From the NCBI RefSeq assembly GCF_018881595.1, contig NZ_JACVQA010000009.1:1-64000 (forward strand): a stretch of DNA of 64,000 nt. Reading direction: 5' to 3'. Positions within the stretch are counted from its first letter, which is position 1. Every line of letters begins with the position of its first letter. The notes below the pieces were generated by a model that did no database searches, was not told the DNA's origin, and was given only the letters and a program-made list of their open reading frames with translations. The position numbers were made by a program, and so were the translations under genes. Shown here piece after piece: positions 20,582-29,139 of the stretch. This DNA comes from Polynucleobacter sp. UK-Gri1-W3. Its GTDB lineage: Bacteria; Pseudomonadota; Gammaproteobacteria; Burkholderiales; Burkholderiaceae.

Positions 20582-21103
20582 TTACATCGCACCTTCATGC
20601 TTTAAAAGCCAGAGCTTAATTTGGCGATACAAACCCGGGGAGTTTTCTTTCATAAAACCTCCGATTCCCTGGGCCGATATCACTCGATGACAAGGCGCAA
20701 TTAAAGGGTAAGGATTGGCACCGCAAGCTGTACCTACGGCTCGCGCTCCACTTTTAATTTTCTTGGCTACCTCACCATAGGTTTTTGTTTTACCAGACGG
20801 GATTTCTTGAATACTGGCCCACACTTTTCTCTGATGCTCTGTGCCCGCAGGCTTGGTTGGTAAATCGAATTGCCAATGTGGGTCTTTAAAGTACGCTTTG
20901 CATTGTCTCGTCACTTCTTTAGCCAATTGATTCTCTGGCGCGATTAAAGCCGTATTAGCAGGCAAGTAATCAATCCTGGAAAGCATCAAACTACCTTCCA
21001 CCAATTCCGTCAAAATACCTAGACACCCAAAAGGTGCCGTAACAACGCAGTAACTAGAGCTGTTTGAATTTGATGGTGAAGTTGAGGAAGCCATATCAGG
21101 CAA
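20582..21103 (-). CDS. ogt: Methylated-DNA-[protein]-cysteine S-methyltransferase
   Basis: This suicide repair enzyme removes alkyl groups from O6-guanine and O4-thymine. The active-site PCHRVI is present, followed by a Gly-Gly-Phe-Met turn, with the helix-turn-helix region KTYGEVAKKIKSGARAVGTA upstream. At 173 residues it has no Ada regulatory domain, so it corresponds to Ogt. The first residues (Ser-rich, MPDMASSTSPSNSN) look poorly conserved, so a later start is possible. No operon partner on this strand. Confidence 0.93.
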   Translation of the reverse strand: MPDMASSTSPSNSNSSSYCVVTAPFGCLGILTELVEGSLMLSRIDYLPANTALIAPENQLAKEVTRQCKAYFKDPHWQFDLPTKPAGTEHQRKVWASIQEIPSGKTKTYGEVAKKIKSGARAVGTACGANPYPLIAPCHRVISAQGIGGFMKENSPGLYRQIKLWLLKHEGAM

Positions 21104-21212
21104 TTCTTACACAAATACACAGGCGGGATGACAGGCCTTTATTCCTCAGCTATAGCCGAGCAAATGCCACTTTGCTATATTGACCCATACTTACTTTTTT
21201 TAGGCATACCGA

Positions 21213-22505
21213 ATGGACACCTTTTTTGACGATTGGCCTTTTTATGGCCAAGTTGCTCTGGTCCTATTTTTACTAGCGCTTTCAGGCTTTTTCTCGATGG
21301 CAGAAACCAGTATGCTGTCCTCCAATCGTCATCGCCTAAGGGCAATGGCTAATAGTGGAAATGCGGGAGCAGCTTTAGCGGAAAGATTATTAAAGCGGAT
21401 TGACTCGTTGTTATCGGTACTCTTGATTTCCAACAACCTGATTAATACGGTTTTACCTATTTTAGTAACCGGTATTGCTCTGCATATTTTTGGCGATAGC
21501 GGCCTTGTACTTTCCATCGCCACTTTAGTGGTTGCATTACTCATCATTATCTTTAGCGAGATTACCCCTAAGGTCATTGGTGCCGCCTTCCCGGAAAAGA
21601 TTGCCTCTAATGTGGGTTGGTTTATCTTGCCGCTCACTTTTGTCCTCAAGCCTGTGCTTTGGTTTATTAATAGTTTTGTATCTAGCCTGATGAAAGTATC
21701 TGGTTTGCAGTCCTCCTCTGATAGCAGGGCTATGAGTAAAGAAGAATTGCGGAGTCTCGTTTTGGAATCAAACCGCTTTGTTTCCAACCATCATCGCAAC
21801 ATTCTGCTCAACTTATTTAACCTAGAAAATATTACCGTTGATGATGTGATGACACCGAGATCTAAGATTGAGGTTCTAGACCTGTCAAGACCAATTGATG
21901 AAGTGGTACAACAACTAGAAACCTGTTATCACAATAAATTACCAGTCTGTGATGGTGATTCTGAACGCATTATCGGCATTCTCTCTGTCAAGAAGGCACT
22001 ATCGTTATTGGGTGACACCGACCTAAAGCATGAAGATTTTAGATCCCTAGTGAATGAGCCCTATTTCATCCCAAGTGGCACGCCAGTCTTACAGCAAATG
22101 CAATTTTTTCAAGATAACCAACAACGCTTAAGTTTGGTTGTAAATGAGTATGGCGAAGTTCTGGGTTTAGTGACCTTTGAAGATATCGTAGAGGAACTCA
22201 TTGGTGAATTCACAACATCGTTTTCCAACCTTTCTACCGATCCTCGCTGGCTTGCTGATGGCACTTATCTAGCAACAGGTAGCGCCTCCCTACGAGACCT
22301 CAATCGATTACTCAACCTGAATCTTCCTCTGGATGGGCCACGCACATTAAATGGTCTCATTCTCGAAAAACTCGAGGCTATTCCCGACCATGATGTCAGC
22401 ATTCGTATTGCAGGTATCGTCATGGAAATCATTCAGTTTGATGATCAAGGTATCAAGACCGTGAAACTCTATCGTCCCGCTAAGCTGGTTCAAGAGCAAG
22501 ATTGA
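21213..22505 (+). CDS. CNNM/CorC-type hemolysin-family membrane protein
   Basis: This inner-membrane protein of 430 residues has DUF21 (CNNM) transmembrane helices in the first ~170 residues (FFSMAETSML, then ITPKVIGAAFPEKIA). A pair of CBS domains follows (about 205-335, e.g. DDVMTPRSKIEVLD and VVNEYGEVLGLVTFEDIVEE). The CorC/HlyC C-terminal domain comes last (DGTYLATGSASLRDLNR). Homologues are implicated in Mg2+/Co2+ export and resistance. It overlaps the next gene by TTGA, so it is translationally coupled to the pilus ATPase, which has no obvious functional reason. Confidence 0.93.
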   Translation: MDTFFDDWPFYGQVALVLFLLALSGFFSMAETSMLSSNRHRLRAMANSGNAGAALAERLLKRIDSLLSVLLISNNLINTVLPILVTGIALHIFGDSGLVLSIATLVVALLIIIFSEITPKVIGAAFPEKIASNVGWFILPLTFVLKPVLWFINSFVSSLMKVSGLQSSSDSRAMSKEELRSLVLESNRFVSNHHRNILLNLFNLENITVDDVMTPRSKIEVLDLSRPIDEVVQQLETCYHNKLPVCDGDSERIIGILSVKKALSLLGDTDLKHEDFRSLVNEPYFIPSGTPVLQQMQFFQDNQQRLSLVVNEYGEVLGLVTFEDIVEELIGEFTTSFSNLSTDPRWLADGTYLATGSASLRDLNRLLNLNLPLDGPRTLNGLILEKLEAIPDHDVSIRIAGIVMEIIQFDDQGIKTVKLYRPAKLVQEQD

Positions 22506-23581
22506 GTGTTGCTTCTGATGATTCACTGATCATTCGGACTTGGTATGAAATCACCGCATATGCCTTAGATGCTAGAGCAAGTGATATACATATTGAGGCT
22601 GGAAAACTAGCCACACTCATCCGTATTCGGGTCGATGGTCTTCTGCAAATACAGTCACATCACCCTATTGAATTTCATGAGCGCTTAATTACGCGCATTA
22701 AAGTTCTTGCCCGTTTGGATATCGCAGAAAAACGGCTTCCGCAAGATGGGCGGCTTTCCATAGGCCATGATTTTTCTAAACCCAATATAGATTGCCGAGT
22801 CTCCATTTTGCCAACCCTTTATGGAGAAAAAGCAGTTATTCGCATATTGCCAAGCTCTATCGATGAACTCGACCTTCACGAAATTGGTCTTCTGCCAGAC
22901 CAACTGGAGATACTTCAGAAAGCACTTTCTCAATCAAATGGGCTCATCCTGGTGACAGGGCCAACAGGGTCTGGTAAGACGCGGACCCTCTACAGTTGCC
23001 TGCGTCAACTCAATCAAGATCATCGCAACCTTTGTTCAATTGAGGACCCCATTGAAATTCGGCTCGCAGGAGTCAATCAGGTGGCGTATCACCCTAGATC
23101 TGGCTTAGATTTTCCGACCATCATTCGCGCCCTACTGAGACAGGATCCAGATGTGATCATGATTGGAGAAATACGAGATGCTGCTACCGCTCAATTAGCT
23201 ATTCAGGCAGCCCAGACCGGACATCTCGTACTCAGCACCCTGCATACGAGAAACGCTAATGGGGTAGTTCAAAGACTTAAAAATCTAGGGGTTGATCAAG
23301 AATCTCTTGAGTCTTGTCTTTTAAGCGTCAGTTCACAACGTCTAGTGCGCAAGACTTGTCAACACTGTCTCGGAAAAAATGTCGTCACTAAATCCCCATG
23401 CCCAAACTGTAAAGGCCGTGGTTGCTTTGGCAGGATTGGCGTCCATGAAGTGTTGAGCAAGGCGCATCTGTTTAACTCGTCTTCTTCACCTATCAGTATG
23501 CGGGATGCTGGATTCATTCACGTGCAAGCCGGCCTTATCAATCAAGCGGCTCTAGATGCAGAAGTAGGCGCATGGCATTAA
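22502..23581 (+). CDS. pilB: Type IV pilus assembly ATPase PilB/GspE, short form
   Basis: This secretion ATPase drives pilin polymerisation. Residues 1-115 match the N2 domain (ASDIHIEAG, LPQDGR). Walker A is GPTGSGKT at 153-160, the Asp box SIEDPIE, Walker B in LRQDPDVIMIGEIRD, and the His box TGHLVLSTLHT. A zinc-binding tetracysteine segment comes late (CQHC and CPNC). At 359 residues it is about 200 shorter than standard PilB, lacking the N1 (MshEN-type) domain. TTG at 22502 starts inside the stop of the CorC gene. First of pilB-pilC-pilD, with the next gene overlapping by 10 bp. Confidence 0.88.
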   Translation: MSVASDDSLIIRTWYEITAYALDARASDIHIEAGKLATLIRIRVDGLLQIQSHHPIEFHERLITRIKVLARLDIAEKRLPQDGRLSIGHDFSKPNIDCRVSILPTLYGEKAVIRILPSSIDELDLHEIGLLPDQLEILQKALSQSNGLILVTGPTGSGKTRTLYSCLRQLNQDHRNLCSIEDPIEIRLAGVNQVAYHPRSGLDFPTIIRALLRQDPDVIMIGEIRDAATAQLAIQAAQTGHLVLSTLHTRNANGVVQRLKNLGVDQESLESCLLSVSSQRLVRKTCQHCLGKNVVTKSPCPNCKGRGCFGRIGVHEVLSKAHLFNSSSSPISMRDAGFIHVQAGLINQAALDAEVGAWH

Positions 23582-24618
23582 GCAAAAAAGACCAGCTTCA
23601 CTTTGCAGAGCAACTCTTAACGCTTTTAGAAGCAGGTCTGCCCCTCTTAAATGCGATTGAGCTAATTTATTCAACTGCCCCAAAAGCCTGGCTTTCTTGG
23701 GTTAACACTATTTATGCTCAACTCAAAAAGGGAGAAAGCTTCTCTCAATGTCTGCGCACCCAAAAAAATCTATTTTCAATGGAGTTTATTAATCTCATTC
23801 GCGTAAGTGAGCGGACTGGTGACTTCAATTTAGCGCTAAAGACAATTTGTCGGCAACTGGAAGACCAAATTGAGTTACGCCGGAAAATTCAACAGGCGCT
23901 GAGTTATCCCATCATCACCTTGAGTAGCTCTTGTCTTCTGGTAATCGTCATGATGATTTGGGTTGTACCTGTTTTCAGGGATGTGTTTGCTCATTTTCAA
24001 GCAGACTTGCCAGCACCAACTCAAGCATTGATTCAAATATCGTCTTGGTTTGAAAAATTCTATTTCGTCGCAACTATATCTCTAATAAGCCTCGTTGCCC
24101 TGTTTAGTCTTGCATGGTCCAGACTTCCCAGACTACAAAAATATTGTGATCGAATGAGCTTTTACATACCGATTATTGGAGAGCTATTGAGATTGGCAAC
24201 ACTTACCTGCTGGTGCCGGACCCTAGGTCATCTTCTAAAATCTGGCTTACCCCTGCCGGATGCGCTGAGAGTTACCGCACAATCATCCAATCACTGGCTT
24301 AGTCATGATTTTAGTGCTGAAATATTCAAGCACCTGACTCGCGGTTGGCCTCTTGGGGAAGCGATAGTAAAGGCAGATCCCAAGCATTTATTATTTGATC
24401 TTGAAACATTGCAACTGCTGCGTATTGCATCAGAAAGTGGTGCGCTCGCCGAAATGCTTCAAAGGCGCGCATCGATAATGGGCTCGCAATTAAGTAATCG
24501 ACTCAACACCTTAAGTCAAAGTCTGGAGCCTTTGTTAATTATGATTGTCGGACTCATTATTGGAAGTCTGGTCATAATCTTATACCTCCCCATCTTTAAC
24601 CTAGGACAGATTGTTTAA
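23572..24618 (+). CDS. pilC: Type IV pilus inner-membrane platform protein PilC/GspF
   Basis: This 348-residue polytopic protein links the PilB motor to the growing pilus. It has two GspF repeats, each a helical cytoplasmic domain (LLEAGLPLLNAIE about 18-30; LLKSGLPLPDALR about 222-234) followed by membrane segments at about 120-140, 165-185 and 320-345. It overlaps pilB by 10 bp and pilD by one base (TAATG). Shorter than the usual ~405 residues, mainly at the N-terminus. Confidence 0.9.
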   Translation: MALSKKDQLHFAEQLLTLLEAGLPLLNAIELIYSTAPKAWLSWVNTIYAQLKKGESFSQCLRTQKNLFSMEFINLIRVSERTGDFNLALKTICRQLEDQIELRRKIQQALSYPIITLSSSCLLVIVMMIWVVPVFRDVFAHFQADLPAPTQALIQISSWFEKFYFVATISLISLVALFSLAWSRLPRLQKYCDRMSFYIPIIGELLRLATLTCWCRTLGHLLKSGLPLPDALRVTAQSSNHWLSHDFSAEIFKHLTRGWPLGEAIVKADPKHLLFDLETLQLLRIASESGALAEMLQRRASIMGSQLSNRLNTLSQSLEPLLIMIVGLIIGSLVIILYLPIFNLGQIV

Positions 24619-25118
24619 TGGGTAATCTAGTTTTTCTCGATTGGGTCCGCATTCTTTTAATAGTCACCCTCATGTACTTGGCTTATATTGATTTGCGTAC
24701 CTTCCGATTGCCCGACGTCATTACATTCCCACTGATCCTATCCGGGCTACTTGTGAGTGGCTTTTCTAACCAATGGCTCGTCTCTTTTCAAGACTCAGCC
24801 ATTGGTGCAATTCTTGGGTACACCTCTCTTTGGCTCTTAAATCTTCTTTATCGACTGACTAAAAAGCAAGATGGTATTGGCATGGGGGACGCTAAGCTAT
24901 TGGCAGCGTTAGGTGCATGGCTTGGTTGGTATGCATTGCCTGGCATTCTTCTCATTGCATCCTTATCTGGATTATTAGGCGGCTTCATTTGGCTGCAATG
25001 GAATAAGCAAAATCATCGCTCAGCATTTCCTTTTGGTCCTTTCCTTGCCATTGCTGGCATCATTGAGTTGTTATGGCCACAAACCCTACAAACACTCCTT
25101 CTAAACAAGCTAATCTAG
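24618..25118 (+). CDS. pilD: Prepilin peptidase, short form without the N-terminal methylase domain
   Basis: This aspartic membrane peptidase (A24 family) removes leader peptides from prepilins. Both catalytic Asp regions are visible: YIDLRTFRLPD near residue 24 and GIGMGDAKLLAALGAWLGW around residue 88. It has about six membrane helices. At 166 residues it lacks the N-terminal Cys-rich methyltransferase portion of PilD (about 290 residues), resembling archaeal or TadV/CpaA-like short peptidases. It is last of the pil genes and overlaps the coaE start by 46 bp. Confidence 0.87.
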   Translation: MGNLVFLDWVRILLIVTLMYLAYIDLRTFRLPDVITFPLILSGLLVSGFSNQWLVSFQDSAIGAILGYTSLWLLNLLYRLTKKQDGIGMGDAKLLAALGAWLGWYALPGILLIASLSGLLGGFIWLQWNKQNHRSAFPFGPFLAIAGIIELLWPQTLQTLLLNKLI

Positions 25119-25759
25119 GCGAACTAAAAGGGTATGCCCCTTTTGTTGGCCTTACTGGTGGCATTGGATCAGGTAAAACAGCCGTTAGCGATCAACTGGC
25201 TCAATTGGGTGCGGGCGTTATAGATACCGATCTCATAGCCCATCAGATCACCGTTCCAAATGGAGTAGCAATTCCCCTAATACAAAAGCAGTTTGGATCA
25301 GAATTTATTGACCCTAACGGAGCGCTGGATAGGGCTAAGATGCGTACCTTAGTGTTCGCTGACTCTCATGCAAGAAAAGCCTTAGAGGATATTACCCACC
25401 CCCTCATTCGGGCAGAAACCATTCGGCAGGCAAAACAGCTGATTCAAGCAAAGGTTCCCTACCTGGTTTTTGTGGTGCCTTTATTAATTGAGTCAGAAAG
25501 CTGGTTATCCCTATTGGATTACCTGGTGGTGGTGGATTGTCCAGAAGAGGCTCAAATTGAACGGGTGATGCACCGCAGCAAATTACCCCGAAATGAAGTG
25601 GAAAGCATCCTCAAGGCTCAAGCCAGTAGGCAAGAACGCATTGCACATGCGTATATAGTTATTGAAAACCAAGGGAGCCTACAGGATTTGCATGCCGAGG
25701 TTTTGAACTTGCACCAAAAAATCTTACAGATTCAGAAAGATCCCACCAGTTCGTCATAG
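25073..25759 (+). CDS. coaE: Dephospho-CoA kinase
   Basis: This enzyme makes the last step of CoA synthesis, phosphorylating dephospho-CoA at the 3'-OH. The P-loop is GGIGSGKT (29-36), then IDTDLIAHQIT, HPLIRAET and VVPLLIES, all standard; 228 residues with about 22 extra at the N-terminus. The only good start is ATG 25073, which is inside pilD; no internal Met precedes the P-loop. The pilD-coaE-zapD order is conserved in betaproteobacteria. Confidence 0.95.
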   Translation: MATNPTNTPSKQANLGELKGYAPFVGLTGGIGSGKTAVSDQLAQLGAGVIDTDLIAHQITVPNGVAIPLIQKQFGSEFIDPNGALDRAKMRTLVFADSHARKALEDITHPLIRAETIRQAKQLIQAKVPYLVFVVPLLIESESWLSLLDYLVVVDCPEEAQIERVMHRSKLPRNEVESILKAQASRQERIAHAYIVIENQGSLQDLHAEVLNLHQKILQIQKDPTSSS

Positions 25760-25770
25760 AATATGGGCTT

Positions 25771-26523
25771 GTGATTGTTTACGAATATCCCTTCAATGAA
25801 TTAGTTCGAAGCATGCTTCGGCTGGAGTATTTGTTCGCCCGTTACAACCACTTCGTCCGCTCAGATGATCCTGAGTTGCACCACAATGCTATCTCCACTC
25901 TATTTGATCTTGGTGATATTGGCGCTCGTGGAGATATCAAGTCATTGCTACTGAAAGAATTTGAGCGTCAAAAATATGCGCTCAATGGATTGAAATCGTC
26001 GCAAAAGGTTGATCAAGAGGCCCTTTCACAAACTCTTTCCGAGATTGATGCTGTTGCTAGTGGAATCAATCAATCCGCAGGAAGGCCTAACTCCGTCATC
26101 ACTGAAAGCGAATGGTTAAATGCTATTCGCACTCGATTAAATATTCCTGGTGGCACCAGCCCAATTGATTTACCAAGCTATCATGCCTGGAAAAATAGCC
26201 CCACCTCCGAACGTCGTGAGTTACTGGAAAAATATATCTCTCCACTCTTGCCATGGCAGGAAGCATGTCAATTATTTTTAAGGTTGCTTCGTCAATCTGG
26301 CGAAGCTAAGGATGTAGTTGCACATAATGGCTCTTTTCAGCAAGCACCATCTGGTAAGGTCTACCAATTAATGCGTATCGCTGTTGAAGATGACACTTTA
26401 TTTTCAGAGATCAGCGCAAATAAATACTTGCTTTCTGTACGCTTCTTGAAGTCTGAGCGGGATAAAAAAGCACAGCTGGTAAATGCCGATGTGCAATTTA
26501 AGCTAACACTCTGCCAGCTTTAA
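25771..26523 (+). CDS. zapD: Cell division protein ZapD
   Basis: This cytoplasmic protein (YacF/DUF1342) crosslinks FtsZ filaments and helps shape the Z-ring. YEYPFNELVRSMLRLEYLF at the N-terminus is the family signature, followed by an alpha-helical domain and a beta-rich C-terminus (LMRIAVEDDTLFSEISANKY). 250 residues is normal. GTG 25771 is the likely start, 11 bp after coaE. It ends by overlapping convergent mutT by 4 bp. Its partner ftsZ is at 36834-38174. Confidence 0.95.
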   Translation: MIVYEYPFNELVRSMLRLEYLFARYNHFVRSDDPELHHNAISTLFDLGDIGARGDIKSLLLKEFERQKYALNGLKSSQKVDQEALSQTLSEIDAVASGINQSAGRPNSVITESEWLNAIRTRLNIPGGTSPIDLPSYHAWKNSPTSERRELLEKYISPLLPWQEACQLFLRLLRQSGEAKDVVAHNGSFQQAPSGKVYQLMRIAVEDDTLFSEISANKYLLSVRFLKSERDKKAQLVNADVQFKLTLCQL

Positions 26524-26936
26524 AGCAAAAGGCTTCTAAGCCTTTCCAGCATTGGCCAGGCGGCCGGCAATAAAGGCTCCACGCTAGGCTTTTCTGCGGC
26601 GAGTAATTCCCATGATAAGGCTTGATTCTCGCAACCCTTGGGAACCCCCTTCCAATCGCGAATAACGCTCACATGCAAACGAACATAAGCGTGTGGGTAG
26701 TCATGCTCTAAGACAGTAAGCTCTTCGCTCGATTGAATATCAATTCCAAGCTCTTCTTGCAACTCACGCTGAAGCGCCTCGAAAACGGTTTCTCCTTTTT
26801 CGATTTTTCCGCCTGGAACTTCCCAATAGCCTGAGTAGGGCTTGCCTTCAGGCCTCTGTCCTAAAAGATAGCGGCCTTCCGCATCAAGCAATATTCCAGC
26901 AGCAACTTCAGTAACAGGACGTTTAATTTCGCTCAT
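26520..26936 (-). CDS. mutT: Nudix hydrolase MutT-like (8-oxo-dGTP diphosphatase)
   Basis: This is a 138-residue Nudix protein. The box starts GGKIEKGETVFEALQRELQ and continues EELGI, the exact Gx5Ex7REUxEExGU form. The following YPHAYVRLHV and WELLAAEKPSVEPLLPAAWP match MutT. It removes 8-oxo-dGTP from the nucleotide pool. It lacks the thiamine phosphate synthase fusion sometimes found in this family. It follows the DUF815 gene by 12 bp on the same strand. Confidence 0.9.
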   Translation of the reverse strand: MSEIKRPVTEVAAGILLDAEGRYLLGQRPEGKPYSGYWEVPGGKIEKGETVFEALQRELQEELGIDIQSSEELTVLEHDYPHAYVRLHVSVIRDWKGVPKGCENQALSWELLAAEKPSVEPLLPAAWPMLERLRSLLL

Positions 26937-26948
26937 GAATTAAATTAC

Positions 26949-27806
26949 TTAAGACTTTGAGCCAGCCCAATGTTTGGCAAATTGCCAAGCAACCCTACCT
27001 GAGCGCGAACCACGCTCCAGTGCCCAGACCAAGGCTTCGGAACGTGCCGCTTCAATTTGTGCAGCACTCAAACCGAAATGCTGAAGCCAATGCGCCACAA
27101 TTGCCAAATACTCATCTTGTTTTGGCGGATAAAAAGATAGCCAAAGGCCAAAGCGCTCTGATAAAGAAATCTTTTCTTCTACGACCTCGCCAGGATGAAT
27201 TTCTCCATCATCACCATGAACATAACCTTCGTTATCTTTCATATACTCCGGCAATAAATGACGGCGGTTTGAGGTAGCATAAATCAAGATATTGTCCACT
27301 TGAGCAGAAACAGAGCCATCTAGGGCTGATTTCATGGCCTTATAGCCAGACTCACCATCCTCAAATGACAAATCATCGCAAAAAATAATGAATCGCTCTG
27401 GGCGTTCAGCCAAAAGTTCAGTAATGTCAGCCAAATCAGCCAAATTCTCTTTTTCAACCTCAACCAGCCGCAAGCCTTGGTTTGCGAACTCATGCAAACT
27501 TGCTTTAATTAGCGAGGACTTTCCAGTCCCTCTGGCGCCTGTGAGCAAAATATTATTGGCCGGCTTTTTTTGAATGAAGTTTTTTGTATTGTCGCGAATA
27601 GCATCGCGTTGACGGTCAATATTCTGCAAATCTTCAAAGGTGATATCGGATACGTGTTTTACAGGCTGCAAAAATCCAATGCTGCCAAAAATACTATCGC
27701 GACGGCGCCATCTAAATGCAGTAGAGGATTTCCACTGCTCGTTAGTGAGAGGCTTGGGTAAAAAGGTATCAAGATGGTCTAAAAGACGGTCTAATTTTTC
27801 ATTCAT
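26949..27806 (-). CDS. DUF815 family AAA+ like ATPase
   Basis: A P-loop ATPase of 285 residues. Walker A is GARGTGKSSL, Walker B FIIFCDDLSFE, and a sensor-1 like ATSNRRHLL is seen in IYATSNRRHLLPEYM. The N-terminal part (FRWRRRDSIFGSIGFLQPV) and C-terminal arginine-rich SRSGRVAWQFAKHW match DUF815 proteins that sit between mutT and argJ in betaproteobacteria. Function unknown; a chaperone-like or remodelling role is inferred from the AAA-type motifs only. It follows argJ by 15 bp. Confidence 0.88.
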   Translation of the reverse strand: MNEKLDRLLDHLDTFLPKPLTNEQWKSSTAFRWRRRDSIFGSIGFLQPVKHVSDITFEDLQNIDRQRDAIRDNTKNFIQKKPANNILLTGARGTGKSSLIKASLHEFANQGLRLVEVEKENLADLADITELLAERPERFIIFCDDLSFEDGESGYKAMKSALDGSVSAQVDNILIYATSNRRHLLPEYMKDNEGYVHGDDGEIHPGEVVEEKISLSERFGLWLSFYPPKQDEYLAIVAHWLQHFGLSAAQIEAARSEALVWALERGSRSGRVAWQFAKHWAGSKS

Positions 27807-27821
27807 ATTGCGAGAAGTCTT

Positions 27822-29057
27822 TTATGAGCGGTAATCGGCATTAATGGATACATAGTCGTGCGATAAATCACAAGTCCACATGGTCTGGGTAGCGTTGCCA
27901 CGACCTAAGTCAATCTTGATCGTGATTTCTGGGGCCTGCATTACTCTTTGACCATCAGCCTCTTGATAATCGGGATTGCGCCCACCATCCTTTGCTACCC
28001 AAACATCACCTAACCACATTTGCACACGATTGACATCTAAATCTGTAATGCCTGCATAACCAATTGCTGCAAGGATGCGCCCTAAGTTAGGATCACTTGC
28101 AAAGAAAGCTGTTTTAACCAAAGGTGAATGTGCAACTGCTTTTGCAACTAAGCGGCACTCCTCAAGAGTCTTGCCCCCAACAACATCAATGGTCATAAAT
28201 TTGGTAGCGCCCTCACCATCACGCACAATCATTTGCGCTAGCTTTCTGGCCAGAGCAATTAATGCATCTCGCAATACGGCATAGCTAGAATCATTCGTAG
28301 ATTGAATTTTCACATCCGACTGCCCCGTTGCCATGATGATGAAAGAGTCGTTAGTAGAGGTATCGCCATCAATCGTGATGGCATTAAATGAAAGGTCGGC
28401 AATCTCACGAGTTAGGCTCCCCAAGAGACCAGGTGCAAACCCAGCATCCGTCGCAATGAAGCCGAGCATCGTTGCCATATTAGGATGAATCATGCCTGCA
28501 CCCTTACAGATCCCAGTAATCGTCACCGGTCCTTCGGGCATTTGCACTGTTACTGATGCAGCCTTCGGCTGAGTATCAGTGGTCATGATCGCTTCAGCTG
28601 CATCAAGCCAATTATCTTCACCTAAATTTGCTACTGCCTTTGGCATAGCGCTGATAATTTTCTCAATTGGAAGCGGTTCAAGAATCACACCAGTTGAAAA
28701 AGGTAGGATCTGCTCTGGATTGATCTTGAGATCTTTTGCTAAAGCCGCACAGGTCTCCAAAGCGTGCTTCATGCCAGACTCACCCGTACCCGCATTGGCG
28801 TTTCCAGTGTTCACCACCAGGGCCCGGATTTCACCATTACGACCTTCTTGAGCCAAATGCTCACGACAGACTTGCACGGGGGCAGCGCAAAAACGATTCA
28901 ACGTAAAAACGCCAGCTACCTGCGATCCGGGAGCTAAAGTCATCACCAACAAGTCCTTGCGGTTTGCTTTCTTAATACCAGCTTCGGCGATGCCCATCTC
29001 AAAGCCTTTAACGGGCTTGAGTTCGGCTCTTTGGGGGAGGGGTAAATTAACAGTCAT
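27822..29057 (-). CDS. argJ: Bifunctional ornithine acetyltransferase / N-acetylglutamate synthase
   Basis: ArgJ recycles the acetyl group between N-acetylornithine and glutamate in arginine synthesis. It is made as a 411-residue precursor that cuts itself at A195-T196 in NMATMLGF to give alpha and beta chains. [14 protein letters not shown] is intact. The beta chain has the active-site elements [10 protein letters not shown] and [13 protein letters not shown]. The bifunctional form can also use acetyl-CoA. Start ATG 29057. Probably transcribed with the DUF815 and mutT genes that follow. Confidence 0.96.
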   Translation of the reverse strand: MTVNLPLPQRAELKPVKGFEMGIAEAGIKKANRKDLLVMTLAPGSQVAGVFTLNRFCAAPVQVCREHLAQEGRNGEIRALVVNTGNANAGTGESGMKHALETCAALAKDLKINPEQILPFSTGVILEPLPIEKIISAMPKAVANLGEDNWLDAAEAIMTTDTQPKAASVTVQMPEGPVTITGICKGAGMIHPNMATMLGFIATDAGFAPGLLGSLTREIADLSFNAITIDGDTSTNDSFIIMATGQSDVKIQSTNDSSYAVLRDALIALARKLAQMIVRDGEGATKFMTIDVVGGKTLEECRLVAKAVAHSPLVKTAFFASDPNLGRILAAIGYAGITDLDVNRVQMWLGDVWVAKDGGRNPDYQEADGQRVMQAPEITIKIDLGRGNATQTMWTCDLSHDYVSINADYRS

Positions 29058-29084
29058 AGTCCGATAATTGTAGATGAGGCTCCA

Positions 29085-29117
29085 AAATAAAGCGCGCCTT
29101 CTGAGCGCGCTTTATTT
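29085..29117. terminator. Terminator behind the molybdenum hydroxylase genes
   Basis: AAATAAAGCGCGC (29085-29097) pairs perfectly over 13 bp with 29105-29117 around a 7-nt loop. The AT-rich base of the stem gives T-rich tails both ways. It lies between the hydroxylase large subunit stop and the argJ start. Confidence 0.85.
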
Positions 29118-29139
29118 GATTACTTCCTATTTCAGAATG

